A stretch of 64,000 bases of DNA. Origin: DATBGO01 sp963840095. GTDB lineage: Bacteria > Actinomycetota > Actinomycetes > Streptosporangiales > Streptosporangiaceae. Every line of letters starts with the position of its first letter. Position 1 is the first letter of the stretch. Position numbers and translations under genes: made by a program. The notes under the pieces were generated by a model. It did no database searches and was not told the origin of the DNA. It saw only the letters and a list, made by a program, of their open reading frames with translations. Location of the stretch: positions 124,001 through 188,000 of the forward strand of contig CAWIXN010000014.1 of NCBI GenBank assembly GCA_963840095.1. Direction: 5' to 3'. Positions 17,730-26,071 of this stretch are shown here, in pieces.

Positions 17730-18859
17730 GTGGGACCCTCCAAGCACCGGGGACAGCTGGGGACCGGGCGCTGCCGGCCGGCGATACCGGCGGCCAGGTC
17801 AGGCAGCGGGATCGCGACCGGGCTTGCTCCCCGGGGGAGTACGACCGCCTCGCCCTCGGTGAGGTCGGCCACGAACGTGCAGAGCGTCGCGGCCGGGGAG
17901 TCCTGCGACGGGTCGACCCGTACTCCGGCCGGCATCGGCGCGTCCGCGAGCGCCCGCAGGAACCATCGGGCATCCGGTTCGTCGTGCGGCACGCTCAGCG
18001 CCGCGAGGACCCTGCCGCGCCGGACGCTGTTGTCATGGGCCGGGAAGTCGGCACCGGAAATGAAGCGCGGGTGGTTGGTATGCCAGGCCAACGGCCCGGT
18101 CGGACCGTCCGGGCCGACCTCGGCCCAGCCGTGTTGTCCGGCCGCCGCGTCGACGCCGATTACCCGTCCGGCGCGGTCACCGATGGTGTAGCCGAATCCG
18201 CCGGCCGACGGATGCGTGCCCAGGTAGTCCAGGACCTCGTCGACGGTCCGCGCGCTGCGCTGCAGCCCGCGGCCCACGAAATGCCGGCCGGCGCCCGCAC
18301 CAGGCGCTGGCACGTTCAGGCTGTCGATGGTCCACACCAGGCCGTCACCGGTCACGGTGAAGGCGTTGCTCGGCAGGAACACCGGATACCAGAACGCAGT
18401 GACTGCGGGCTGACCGTCGATGGCCAGCGTCAGCAGCGCGCAGCGCCCGTCCTCCTCGGCTCCGCCATCCTCGTTGTGCCCGATAACGGAGGATCTGCGC
18501 CGCCAGGCCAGGTCGCTGCAGCCCGTTACCCGCTCGATGCGGCCCAGGTCGCCGCGGAAGTTCAGCAGCGCGAGATCGTCCAGGCTGGCCCCCGCGCCGT
18601 CGGCGAGGGCCGCGAGGTCGTCCCATGCCTGCGGGAAGCTGGCCTGGCTGGCCTCCCGTACGGCCGCGAGCCGCCGCGTTCCGGGCTCGGCGGCGACGTG
18701 GCGCCGCAGCCGCGGCAGCAGCGGCGAGCGGTCGATGAAGGCGGCTATCTCCTGGCGCATGTGCGCGCCGAGCGCCCGGAACGCCTCACCGGCCCGGCCG
18801 CCGGCCAGCACGATCCACCGCAGCTCGCCGAGCGTCTGCTCGCGTATCGTGACCGTCAT
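17726..18859 (-). CDS. C45-family Ntn hydrolase (penicillin acyltransferase-like)
   Basis: A 377-residue protein of the acyl-CoA:6-aminopenicillanate acyltransferase/C45 family. These are made as a proenzyme that cleaves itself before a cysteine, which then becomes the N-terminal nucleophile. The candidate is Cys114 in RVTGCSDLAWR, followed by IGHNEDGG and a core with WHTNHPRF. It would hydrolyse or transfer acyl groups on amides. Start ATG 18859 follows GGGAGG; the in-frame ATG upstream at 18886 lacks one. Its stop overlaps the start of the isochorismatase-fold gene. Confidence 0.82.
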   Translation of the reverse strand: MTVTIREQTLGELRWIVLAGGRAGEAFRALGAHMRQEIAAFIDRSPLLPRLRRHVAAEPGTRRLAAVREASQASFPQAWDDLAALADGAGASLDDLALLNFRGDLGRIERVTGCSDLAWRRRSSVIGHNEDGGAEEDGRCALLTLAIDGQPAVTAFWYPVFLPSNAFTVTGDGLVWTIDSLNVPAPGAGAGRHFVGRGLQRSARTVDEVLDYLGTHPSAGGFGYTIGDRAGRVIGVDAAAGQHGWAEVGPDGPTGPLAWHTNHPRFISGADFPAHDNSVRRGRVLAALSVPHDEPDARWFLRALADAPMPAGVRVDPSQDSPAATLCTFVADLTEGEAVVLPRGASPVAIPLPDLAAGIAGRQRPVPSCPRCLEGPT

Positions 18860-18934
18860 CGCCTGGCCTCCCTGCGCCGGAAACATTGCTTTCCGTGCCG
18901 ACCGGCGCCGGGCAGGCGCCTGGCCATGCCGCTG

Positions 18935-19231
18935 CTAGTGATCTGGCACGAGTAGCTCGCGGCCCAGGTAGAACCCTTCCTGCTCGCCAAGGACATGAGC
19001 AGCCATGGCTTCTCGCCGCCGGGCTTCGGCCGCCGAGGCACGCCACGCATCGCATGACTCCCTGGAGGTCCAGAACGAAACCCCGACGATTTCCCGCTCG
19101 TCCGCAGACCAGTAGGCGTAGGCCCGCAGCATGCCCTCCGGATGTGGGTGCGGTCGCCACGCCCGCTCGAACTCAGTCAATGTACCCGGCTTGATCTGGC
19201 GTGTCGTCATCCAGACGAAGTATTCCTCCAT
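18935..19231 (-). CDS. small ABM-like (dimeric alpha/beta barrel) protein
   Basis: A 98-residue protein, MEEYFVWMTTRQIKPGTLTE then FERAWRPHPHPEGMLRAYAY, matching the antibiotic-biosynthesis-monooxygenase-like fold: an N-terminal strand, a helix with FERAW, and the central VGVSFWTSRESCDAWRAS segment. Members are small cofactor-free oxygenases or stress proteins. The second of two adjacent ATGs (19231) has the better distance from GAGGAGG. It precedes the C45 gene on the same strand by 75 bases and could share its transcript. The function is unproven. Confidence 0.72.
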   Translation of the reverse strand: MEEYFVWMTTRQIKPGTLTEFERAWRPHPHPEGMLRAYAYWSADEREIVGVSFWTSRESCDAWRASAAEARRREAMAAHVLGEQEGFYLGRELLVPDH

Positions 19232-19347
19232 CATGGCCTCCTCGGGACCAGCGGCCGTGGTCACCGTCGCCGACGGCAACCCCGTTTCAGCGATTATTTC
19301 CCCTCCTGGCCGGACATCGGCTGCCAGCCCGGGCGAGCTCGCCAGCC

Positions 19348-19403
19348 TCATGATCACGGTGGATTGGTGGGCCTGGCGCACGCCCTAGCCACCGTGATCA
19401 TGA
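19348..19403. repeat. REP-like palindromic element, copy 1
   Basis: Terminal arms TCATGATCACGGTGG and CCACCGTGATCATGA are perfect inverted repeats enclosing 26 bases. A related element with the same arms lies at 29522-29576. The pair looks like a dispersed hairpin repeat rather than an operator for a specific gene. Confidence 0.6.
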
Positions 19404-19423
19404 AACGCCGGCGATGAGGTGGC

Positions 19424-20569
19424 TTAGTCGGCCAGGTCGTCCAGGCGGGCCAGGATCTGGAGCATCACCTCATCGGCTCCGCCGCCGATGGACAGCAGGC
19501 GGCTGTCCCTGAAGTAGCGGGACACCCAGGCTTCCTCCATGTAACCGAACCCGCCGTGGAACTGCAGGCAGGTGTCGGCGACCTCGCGCTGCAGGCGGCC
19601 TGCCTTCAGCTTGGCGATCGTCGCGAACCGGGTCGTGTCCTCGCCGCGCAGGTACGCCTCCGCGCACGCGTAGTTGTAATGGCGCAGCAGGTCCAGCTCA
19701 GCAGCCAGCTCGGCCAGCCGGAACTGCACGTACTGCCGGGAAAGCAGCGGCTGGCCGAAGGTCTGCCGGTCACGAAGGTAATCAGCGGTCCGGCGAAGCG
19801 CGGTGTCCATGGCGCCGACGGCGGAGTAGGCCGCGATCATCCGCTCGTTCTGGAACTGCCTCATCTGCTGCTGGAAGCCACGTCCGGGCCGGCCGATCGT
19901 GTGCGAAACCGGCACCCTCGCGTCGGTGAAAGACAACTCCGCGGTATCGGAGCTGTTGTTGCCGAGCTTGCGCAGCTTCCGGCTGACCGAGAACCCGGGC
20001 GTGCTGGTCGGGAACAGGATCTGCGACATCCCCTGATAGCCGCCCTCGTCGGAGGTGCGGGCCAGCAGGCACAGCCAGTCGGCCTGGGTGCCGTTGGTGA
20101 TGTAGAGCTTCGACCCGTTGATGACCCACTCGTCACCGTCGCGCACGGCCCTGGTCCTGAGGCCGGCCACGTCGGAGCCTGCGTCCGGCTCGGTGACCGC
20201 GATGGCGGCCACCATATCGCCGCGCAGCGCGGGAGCCAGATAGCGCTGCTTCAGATCGTGGCTGCCGTGCCGGTGCAGGGATGGAGTGGCCATGTCGTTC
20301 TGCACGGCGACGGCCATGGCCACCCCGGCCCAGCCCATCCGCCCGAGTTCCTCGCCGAGGATGACCGTGTAGGAGTGGTCGGCGCCCTGGCCGCCGTAGG
20401 CCGGATCGTACTCCAGGCCCAGCAGCCCGGCCGCCCCGAGCGCCTTGAACAGCTGATGGGCGGGGAAGGTCCCGGCTTCCTCCCACTCCTGCCCGTGGGG
20501 CACGACCTCGCGCTCCAGCACCCCCCGCGCCGACTGCCGGAACGCCTCGTGGTCTGCAGTAAAGAGCAT
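19424..20569 (-). CDS. acyl-CoA dehydrogenase
   Basis: A 381-residue FAD-dependent acyl-CoA dehydrogenase catalysing alpha,beta-desaturation of an acyl-CoA. The signatures are present: AIAVTEPDAGSDVAGLRT (FAD and substrate-binding loop), DEWVINGSKLYITNGTQADW, and C-terminal LQFHGGFGYMEE with IGGGADEVMLQIL, where the glutamate position of the family occurs. Length is typical. Start ATG 20569 is followed by LFTADHEAFRQSARGVLERE. It is a single gene, divergent from the aminotransferase by about 210 bases, which include the relatively AT-rich promoter region around 20575-20610. Chain length is not predictable. Confidence 0.92.
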   Translation of the reverse strand: MLFTADHEAFRQSARGVLEREVVPHGQEWEEAGTFPAHQLFKALGAAGLLGLEYDPAYGGQGADHSYTVILGEELGRMGWAGVAMAVAVQNDMATPSLHRHGSHDLKQRYLAPALRGDMVAAIAVTEPDAGSDVAGLRTRAVRDGDEWVINGSKLYITNGTQADWLCLLARTSDEGGYQGMSQILFPTSTPGFSVSRKLRKLGNNSSDTAELSFTDARVPVSHTIGRPGRGFQQQMRQFQNERMIAAYSAVGAMDTALRRTADYLRDRQTFGQPLLSRQYVQFRLAELAAELDLLRHYNYACAEAYLRGEDTTRFATIAKLKAGRLQREVADTCLQFHGGFGYMEEAWVSRYFRDSRLLSIGGGADEVMLQILARLDDLAD

Positions 20570-20777
20570 TCTGATCCGTATCTAAGTATGAAAATCTTGA
20601 ATGACGTTAGGAAGCGTAAGCGGGCGGTGTACGGGCTGCAAGGCCGCCGGGCGGCGCGGTAACTCGTGCGGGGCCCGGCCAGGCCCCGGATTTCGGCTGG
20701 TGACATAGGCTTGCGCTCCGCCAATGCGGGCAAATACGATGCCACCCCAAGTCGCCCGGTCAGCGAGGCGGGTAAGC

Positions 20778-22133
20778 ATGCAAGCACCAAGCCATGAGCG
20801 CGTCCGGGAGATGATGGCGCAGGAGCGGTCTCGGTTCGCGCGGACGCACCCGAAGTCCCGCGAGCTATCCGAGCGGGCCCGGCGATCCATGCTCAACGGC
20901 GTTCCGATGCCGTTCATGACCGAGTGGCCGGGCGGGTTCGGAGTATTCGCCGCGGAGGCGCGCGGCGCCGAGGTGACCGATGTCGACGGCCATCGGTACG
21001 CGGATTTCTGCCTCGGCGACACCGGGGCGATGACCGGGCACGCGCCGCCCGCGATCGTAGCCGCGCTGGCTGATCACTTCCCGCGTGGTGCCTCGCATAT
21101 GCTCCCGACCGAGGACGCGGTGTGGGTGGCCGAGGAACTCGCCCGCCGGTTCGGCCTGGGCTGCTGGCAGTTCGCGCTTTCGGCGACTGATGCCAACCGG
21201 TTCGCCCTGCGCCTGGCGCGAAAGGTGACCGGCCGAAGAAAGATACTGGTTTTCAACTGGTGCTACCACGGCACGGTCGACGAGACGATTGTCACGGTGG
21301 TCGACGGGCACGCTGGCCCTCGGGAGGGTAACGAAGGGTGGGCCTTCGATCCCGCCCTGACCACGAAGGTCGCCGAGTTCAATGATCTGGCGGCGCTGGA
21401 AGCCGCCCTCGCGGCCGAAGATGTCGCATGCGTGCTGGCCGAGCCCGCGATGACCAATATCGGGATTATCCATCCGGAACCCGGATTCCACCGCGCGCTG
21501 CGTGAGATAACGCGGGCGGCAGGATCGCTGCTTATTCTCGACGAAACGCACACCTTGTGCGCTGGTCCCGGCGGCTGCACGGCCGCCTGGGGCCTGGAAC
21601 CGGACTTCGTGGTCCTGGGCAAGCCCATCGCCAGCGGCCTGGCTGCCGCCGCCTACGGCTTCAGCGACGAAGTCGCCAACAAACTCCGGGCGGACTGGGA
21701 TCCCGATCAGTCGGTAACGGGCGGGATCGGCGGAACGCTGGCCGCGAATGCGCTCACCATGTACCTGACCAGGGTGACGCTTGCTCAGGTGCTCACCGCC
21801 GATGCCTATGCCCGGATGTTCGAGCTCGCTGACCTTTATACCGATGGCGTCGCGCGCGCGATCGGCGACTTCGGTGTTCCATGGCACATCGCGAAACTGG
21901 GATGCCGGGCGGAATACCGGTTCCGCGCCAGCCCGGCGCGTAATGGCACGGAGTCAGTCGCCCACGAGGAACGCGACCTCATGCGGCTGATGCATCTGTA
22001 TGCGCTGAACCGGGGCGTGCTCCTCACGCCGTTTCATAACATGGCGCTCATGTGCCCGGCCACGACGAATGACCACGTGGACCGCCATACGGAGGTCTTC
22101 CGCTCCGCGCTGACCGAGCTGGCGGGACAGTGA
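20778..22133 (+). CDS. class-III PLP aminotransferase (glutamate-1-semialdehyde aminomutase-like)
   Basis: A 451-residue fold-type-I PLP enzyme. The PLP-binding lysine lies in DFVVLGKPIASG, the aspartate that holds the pyridine nitrogen is in SLLILDETHTL, and the glycine-rich region reads GDTGAMTGHAP. It resembles glutamate-1-semialdehyde 2,1-aminomutase-like transaminases that are not dedicated to heme. Start ATG 20778 gives MQAPSHERVREMMAQ; an in-frame GTG/ATG region from 20724 is alternative. It is followed with overlap by an SDR gene, suggesting the ketone product is reduced or a hydroxy-amino compound is processed. The substrate is unknown. Confidence 0.85.
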   Translation: MQAPSHERVREMMAQERSRFARTHPKSRELSERARRSMLNGVPMPFMTEWPGGFGVFAAEARGAEVTDVDGHRYADFCLGDTGAMTGHAPPAIVAALADHFPRGASHMLPTEDAVWVAEELARRFGLGCWQFALSATDANRFALRLARKVTGRRKILVFNWCYHGTVDETIVTVVDGHAGPREGNEGWAFDPALTTKVAEFNDLAALEAALAAEDVACVLAEPAMTNIGIIHPEPGFHRALREITRAAGSLLILDETHTLCAGPGGCTAAWGLEPDFVVLGKPIASGLAAAAYGFSDEVANKLRADWDPDQSVTGGIGGTLAANALTMYLTRVTLAQVLTADAYARMFELADLYTDGVARAIGDFGVPWHIAKLGCRAEYRFRASPARNGTESVAHEERDLMRLMHLYALNRGVLLTPFHNMALMCPATTNDHVDRHTEVFRSALTELAGQ

Positions 22134-22177
22134 GCGAAGATCCCGGGCCCGGCATTACGGCCTCGGAGGGGGCAGGG

Positions 22178-22957
22178 ATGGAGGAATTCAGCGGCCGCCT
22201 GGTCGGCCGGGGCGCTCTGATTACCGGTGCCTCATCGGGCATCGGGGAAGCGACCGCACGCGCCTTCGTGCGGGAGGGCGCGCGGGTGGTCCTCGCGGCC
22301 AGGCGGCCCGAGCGGCTGGCCGCGGTGACCGCCGAGCTCGGCCCGCAGGCCAGCGCTCATCGGGCCGACGTGGCCGACCCTGACCAGGTGACCGGCATGG
22401 TCGGGGCGGCCGCGCAATGGCTCGGTCGACTCGATGTAGTGGTGAACAGCGCCGGGGTTTCCCATCCGGCGCCGCTGGCCGAGCTGACGCCCGAGCGCTG
22501 GCATGAAGTGATCGAGATCAACCTGTCGGGCTGCTTCTATGTATGCAGGGAAGCAGGGCTCGCGATGCGGGCGGCGGGCGGTGGCGTCATCGTTAACGTC
22601 GCTTCCGAGTCCGCCCTGATGGGCGAGCCGGGCTACGTCGCCTACTGTGCCTCCAAGGGCGGAGTGCTGGCGCTGACCAAGGCCCTCGCCGCCGAGCTGG
22701 CCCCGACCGTCCGCGTCAACGCGGTCTGCCCGGGATCGGTGGACACGCCCATGCTGCGCCGTGACTTTGCCTCGCTGCCGGATGCCGCCGGCGCGGAGCA
22801 GGCCACCCGACAGCGGATCGCCCTGCGCAGGTTCGCGACGGCCGACGAGATCGCGGCCGCGATCGTCTTCCTGGCCGGCGATGCCACCTTCGCCACCGGA
22901 CTCGGGCTCAACCTCGACGGGGGAACCACCGCGGTCCTCCCGGCGATGGCGACATAG
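22178..22957 (+). CDS. short-chain dehydrogenase/reductase
   Basis: A 259-residue classical SDR. The nucleotide-binding motif is ITGASSGIGEA, the NAG-type motif is VNSAGVSHP, and the catalytic Ser-Tyr-Lys lie in NVASESA and GYVAYCASKGG. It would interconvert an alcohol and ketone with NAD(P)H. I chose ATG 22178, preceded by GGAGGG at 22165-22170; an in-frame GTG at 22130 overlaps the stop of the aminotransferase (GTGA) and would add 16 residues. Either way the two genes are one operon. Confidence 0.9.
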   Translation: MEEFSGRLVGRGALITGASSGIGEATARAFVREGARVVLAARRPERLAAVTAELGPQASAHRADVADPDQVTGMVGAAAQWLGRLDVVVNSAGVSHPAPLAELTPERWHEVIEINLSGCFYVCREAGLAMRAAGGGVIVNVASESALMGEPGYVAYCASKGGVLALTKALAAELAPTVRVNAVCPGSVDTPMLRRDFASLPDAAGAEQATRQRIALRRFATADEIAAAIVFLAGDATFATGLGLNLDGGTTAVLPAMAT

Positions 22958-23245
22958 CGCGGGGAGTCATAGCGATTGTCCGCTCACGGGATGAGCTTTG
23001 CCGCCGATGACCGGCAAGCGGCCTTTGCGAGATGACCGGCCATCAGCCGGCCACCGGCGGACTAAGCTGCCCCATTCGTCGGCCACAACCGCGCCCTCAT
23101 TAAAGGGACGACGTCCTTGCAGCCTTACCCGGCGCACCTGCCGCGCTACGCGAATCGGCACGGACCGGCGCCGGGAATTCCTGGCTGAGCGGAGGATGAC
23201 CAGCGCAGGCAAATGTGCGGCTGGTCAGCTCCGCCAGGCCTCCGC

Positions 23246-23566
23246 TTAGTGCGCGGACTCGTACTTGGCCAGCACGTCCGCGGGGATGCGCCCCCGGTCG
23301 GAGATCTTGAGGCCCTGAGTGCGCGCCCACGCCCGCACGTCGGACTGGTTATGGCGGGCCGGGCGTGAACCTCGTGCTGGTCGCCGGGGTGATGACACCT
23401 TGCGGGCCGCGTCAATGTAAGGACGAATGGCCTTGGCGAGCTGGTCGGCGTGCTTCTTGTTCAGGTCGATCTCGTAGTCCGTGCCGTCCAGTCCGAACCT
23501 GACGGTGCCCTCGGCTTCACTGCCGTCAATGTCGTCTACATACAGGATCTGTGTCCGCTGAGCCAC
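23246..23566 (-). CDS. lsr2: Lsr2 family nucleoid-associated protein
   Basis: A 106-residue H-NS-like xenogeneic silencer. The N-terminal dimerisation domain reads TQILYVDDIDGSEAEGTVRF then DGTDYEIDLNKKHADQL. The C-terminal DNA-binding domain is RAWARTQGLKISDRGRIPAD, with the RGR motif that inserts into the minor groove of AT-rich DNA. Start is the GTG at 23566 with GGAG nine bases upstream. Lsr2 proteins coat and silence acquired AT-rich genes; the low-GC protease gene at 984-1655 is the kind of target expected. Only one lsr2 is seen here and many actinomycetes have two or more. Confidence 0.93.
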   Translation of the reverse strand: MAQRTQILYVDDIDGSEAEGTVRFGLDGTDYEIDLNKKHADQLAKAIRPYIDAARKVSSPRRPARGSRPARHNQSDVRAWARTQGLKISDRGRIPADVLAKYESAH

Positions 23567-23907
23567 TGTTTGTTACTCCGCTTCGGTATTAGGTCGGTGC
23601 CTATGCCATCAGCTTAAACGATACGAAGACTTGCCGCGCGGCTTCATCATCCACGAAGGAAGGCCGCCGGGCAGGAGCTTTCACTTTTGGCGCTCGCGGG
23701 CCTCGTCCACATGGTCTGCCTGACGCCAGGTGAATGCGCGGCGCAGCCGTCCTTCACCTCGATGACTGACCGACATATCCGTGCCTGAAAAGGACTGCGC
23801 CCGCAGCGGCATGAGCGCCTGCGGCCGCGAATGTCACAGCAGCGATAGCCCGGCGGTCACCGTATCGATCCGGCTGGCCTCGGCTGGGGCCGATCGCGCA
23901 ACAGGTC

Positions 23908-24024
23908 AACGTCCCGGGCGCAAGCTGAGTCCGGCGCCGACCGCCGCGTGGGCCACTTGCGCGGCGACCTTGCCCCGTCCCATGCCAGGTCAGTTCGCAC
24001 GACCAGCGCCAGCTTCACGGGCAC
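23908..24024 (-). pseudogene. Pth2-type peptidyl-tRNA hydrolase N-terminal fragment, frameshifted
   Basis: From a GTG at 24024 one frame reads VPVKLALVVRTDLA; a shift near 23982 moves to a frame reading MGRGKVAAQVAHAAVGAG. Joined, these form the hallmark N-terminus of Pth2 peptidyl-tRNA hydrolases (VVRxDL, then MGxGKxAAQxAHA). The remaining two thirds of the domain are absent downstream. Loss of the reading frame and of the C-terminus argue for a dead fragment. The rest of 23567-24216 shows no other gene, so this region is mostly debris between lsr2 and the methyltransferase. Confidence 0.65.
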
Positions 24025-24216
24025 GACGCCACGTTAGGCCGCTCGCCTAGGCCTGGGCCATTATCCGCGCGTAACAGCGCGGCCTATACTTTGGCCGTTG
24101 TTGTGCCGGGCCCGTGCGGGCCGTAACCTTTCGGCATTCGGCCGGTTTTGGCCTCCGCCAGACCGGCTTCTCCCAGGGGGGACCTTCGCTGCAGCAAGCC
24201 CTTCAAATGACTGGAG

Positions 24217-25077
24217 ATGATGTCTGGTGGCGGACGATGCAGCTGCTCCTCCCCGGCCGGCCCCGGGCTCGACACGACGGTGTCGCATTCGGCCCGGATC
24301 TGGAACTACTGGCTGGGCGGCAAGGACAACTACGCCGCCGACCGGCTGGCCGGCGACAAGGTCGCGGCGATGCTGCCGAGCATCGTGATCCAGGCCCGGG
24401 CGGACCGCGCCTTTTTGGGGCGGGCGATCCGCTACCTGGCCGGGGAAGCGAGAATCCGCCAGTTCCTCGACATCGGTACCGGGCTGCCGACAGCGGACAA
24501 TACTCACGAGGTGGCCCAGCGGGTCGCGCCGGAGGCGCGGATCGTATACGCCGACAACGACCCTCTCGTGCTGGTGCACGCTCGCGCGCTGCTCACCAGC
24601 ACCCCCGAGGGCGCGTGCGATTACGTCGAAGGCGACCTGCGCGACCCGGACACGATCCTGGCCAAGGCGGCGCGAACCCTCGACTTCACCCAGCCCGTCG
24701 CGCTCATGCTGCTGGGCATCCTGCATCACATCCCCGACACCGACGAGGCCTACTCGATAGTCAGGCGGCTGATGGCGGCGCTGGCACCGGGCAGCTTCCT
24801 GGCCATCAACCACTCGACCAGCGCCGTCAATGGCGAGGCCATGGAGGAGGCGGTGCGGCACTGGAACCAGGTCGGAACGCCGTCGATGACCTTGCGGACC
24901 CCGCAGCAGATCACCCGCTTCTTCGACGGGCTGGAGCTGCTCCCGCCCGGGGTGGTGTCATGCTCACGCTGGCGGCCCGACCTCAGCCCCGGGGAGGAGC
25001 AGCCCCCCGAGGTGGACGAATTCTCCGGAGTCGCGCGCAAGCCGTCAGCCGCCGGACAGATACCTCCGCGAGTCTGA
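24217..25077 (+). CDS. DUF574 SAM-dependent methyltransferase-like protein
   Basis: A 286-residue protein of the actinobacterial DUF574 family (S-adenosylmethionine methyltransferase fold). The family start reads LDTTVSHSARIWNYWLGGKD; motif I is FLDIGTGLPTADNTHEV, motif II region is RIVYADNDPLVLVHA, and the later region contains VALMLLGILHHIPD. The target is unknown. The N-terminus is odd: ATG 24217 gives a Ser/Gly/Cys-rich lead, whereas a GTG at 24227 in another frame gives VADDAAAPPRPAPG, which resembles the usual N-terminus of the family but runs out of frame before LDTTV. One base lost near 24260-24270 would explain this. Confidence 0.82.
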   Translation: MMSGGGRCSCSSPAGPGLDTTVSHSARIWNYWLGGKDNYAADRLAGDKVAAMLPSIVIQARADRAFLGRAIRYLAGEARIRQFLDIGTGLPTADNTHEVAQRVAPEARIVYADNDPLVLVHARALLTSTPEGACDYVEGDLRDPDTILAKAARTLDFTQPVALMLLGILHHIPDTDEAYSIVRRLMAALAPGSFLAINHSTSAVNGEAMEEAVRHWNQVGTPSMTLRTPQQITRFFDGLELLPPGVVSCSRWRPDLSPGEEQPPEVDEFSGVARKPSAAGQIPPRV

Positions 25078-25114
25078 TACTTGCTCCTCGCGGGACGGTG
25101 ACCGGCTGGCCCGC

Positions 25115-25705
25115 CTAGGCCAATGCCGCGTTCTGGCCGGCCCAGGCTTGGGCCTGCGACCACCGCCACCAGTCAGCAGGCTCGCACTCGCGCTCGGTAC
25201 CGAGATCGGGATGGGCCCATCCGACTGACGGCAGGTCGTACAGCATCGCGGCGAGGCTGGAGCAGACCACGTGCCCGGGCAGCAGATTGTGGTTGGAGGG
25301 CCAGCGCCACAGCGGGTCTATCAGTGCCGAGAGGTCCTCGACGTGCAGCGCGTCCAGGGTGTCCTCGGCGATGCCGACCCAGTCGTAGGCGATGCCCAGT
25401 GACTTGGCCGCGCTGGCCAGCAGGGTCGCCAGCTGGCTGTGATCGTCGGGCTTCGGCTCGCCGTGATTGGACATCGTCCTGGTGTCGGACAGATAAGGAG
25501 TGCAGTCGGCTGGCCCGACCCCACCGGGCTGTCCCTGGATCCCCATCCAGCGGCCGACCTGGTCCTGGTGGGTGATGAGGACGACATGGTTGGCGACCGC
25601 CGGCTTGCCGTCCAGGGCTTCTCCGGCCCGGATGAGGTCGTCGGCCAGGCTCTGGCCGCTCCATACGGCCAGGACATCTCCCGGGGCGGCAGGCAGACTG
25701 CTCAT
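25115..25705 (-). CDS. permuted papain-fold (YiiX/C92-like) hydrolase
   Basis: A 196-residue protein with the circularly permuted NlpC/P60 arrangement: GDVLAVWSG near the N-terminus, the histidine in AVANHVVLITHQ near residue 40, and the cysteine late, in PGHVVCSSLAAMLYD near residue 150. That order (His before Cys) is the hallmark of YiiX/YaeF-type enzymes and of poxvirus G6-like proteins. The role may be amide or thioester hydrolysis of a lipid or peptide. No signal peptide is seen, so it is probably cytosolic. The start ATG at 25705 follows GGGAG. It is convergent with the DUF574 gene. Confidence 0.7.
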   Translation of the reverse strand: MSSLPAAPGDVLAVWSGQSLADDLIRAGEALDGKPAVANHVVLITHQDQVGRWMGIQGQPGGVGPADCTPYLSDTRTMSNHGEPKPDDHSQLATLLASAAKSLGIAYDWVGIAEDTLDALHVEDLSALIDPLWRWPSNHNLLPGHVVCSSLAAMLYDLPSVGWAHPDLGTERECEPADWWRWSQAQAWAGQNAALA

Positions 25706-26071
25706 ATTGTGCTCCCTCTGGACCAGCGGCCGCCCGCTCGATGCGGCGCCGCGCCTATCGGGCCGGTCGCCGGCCCGTGCATATACAGAGACGTAACGAG
25801 GGTGCCAGATACCGATCCGGGCGGGAAGGACCCCGGCCGCGCGCCGCGCTGGCCGCCGTCACTCGACGGGGCCCGCGGCATTTCCCGGCCGAGGCCGGCG
25901 ACTTCTTCGAGGAGATGGCGTGCCTGCGGTTCATCGGCCTCCTGACCGTCGGACGGCGGAGCTGAGCCCGGCGCATGCCCTCGACGGCGGGCCGCCCTCC
26001 GGATCGGCGGCTGGCGCTGCTGGATAGCCTGTCGCAATAGGCAGTCGTGACCGAATCGCAGAGGCTGGCTG
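25706..26071. other. intergenic region without a recognisable gene
   Basis: Several short open frames cross this stretch but none has a domain, a ribosome site or codon usage distinct from chance at this GC content. The promoters of the two divergent flanking genes are expected here. No repeat or strong hairpin was seen. Confidence 0.5.
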
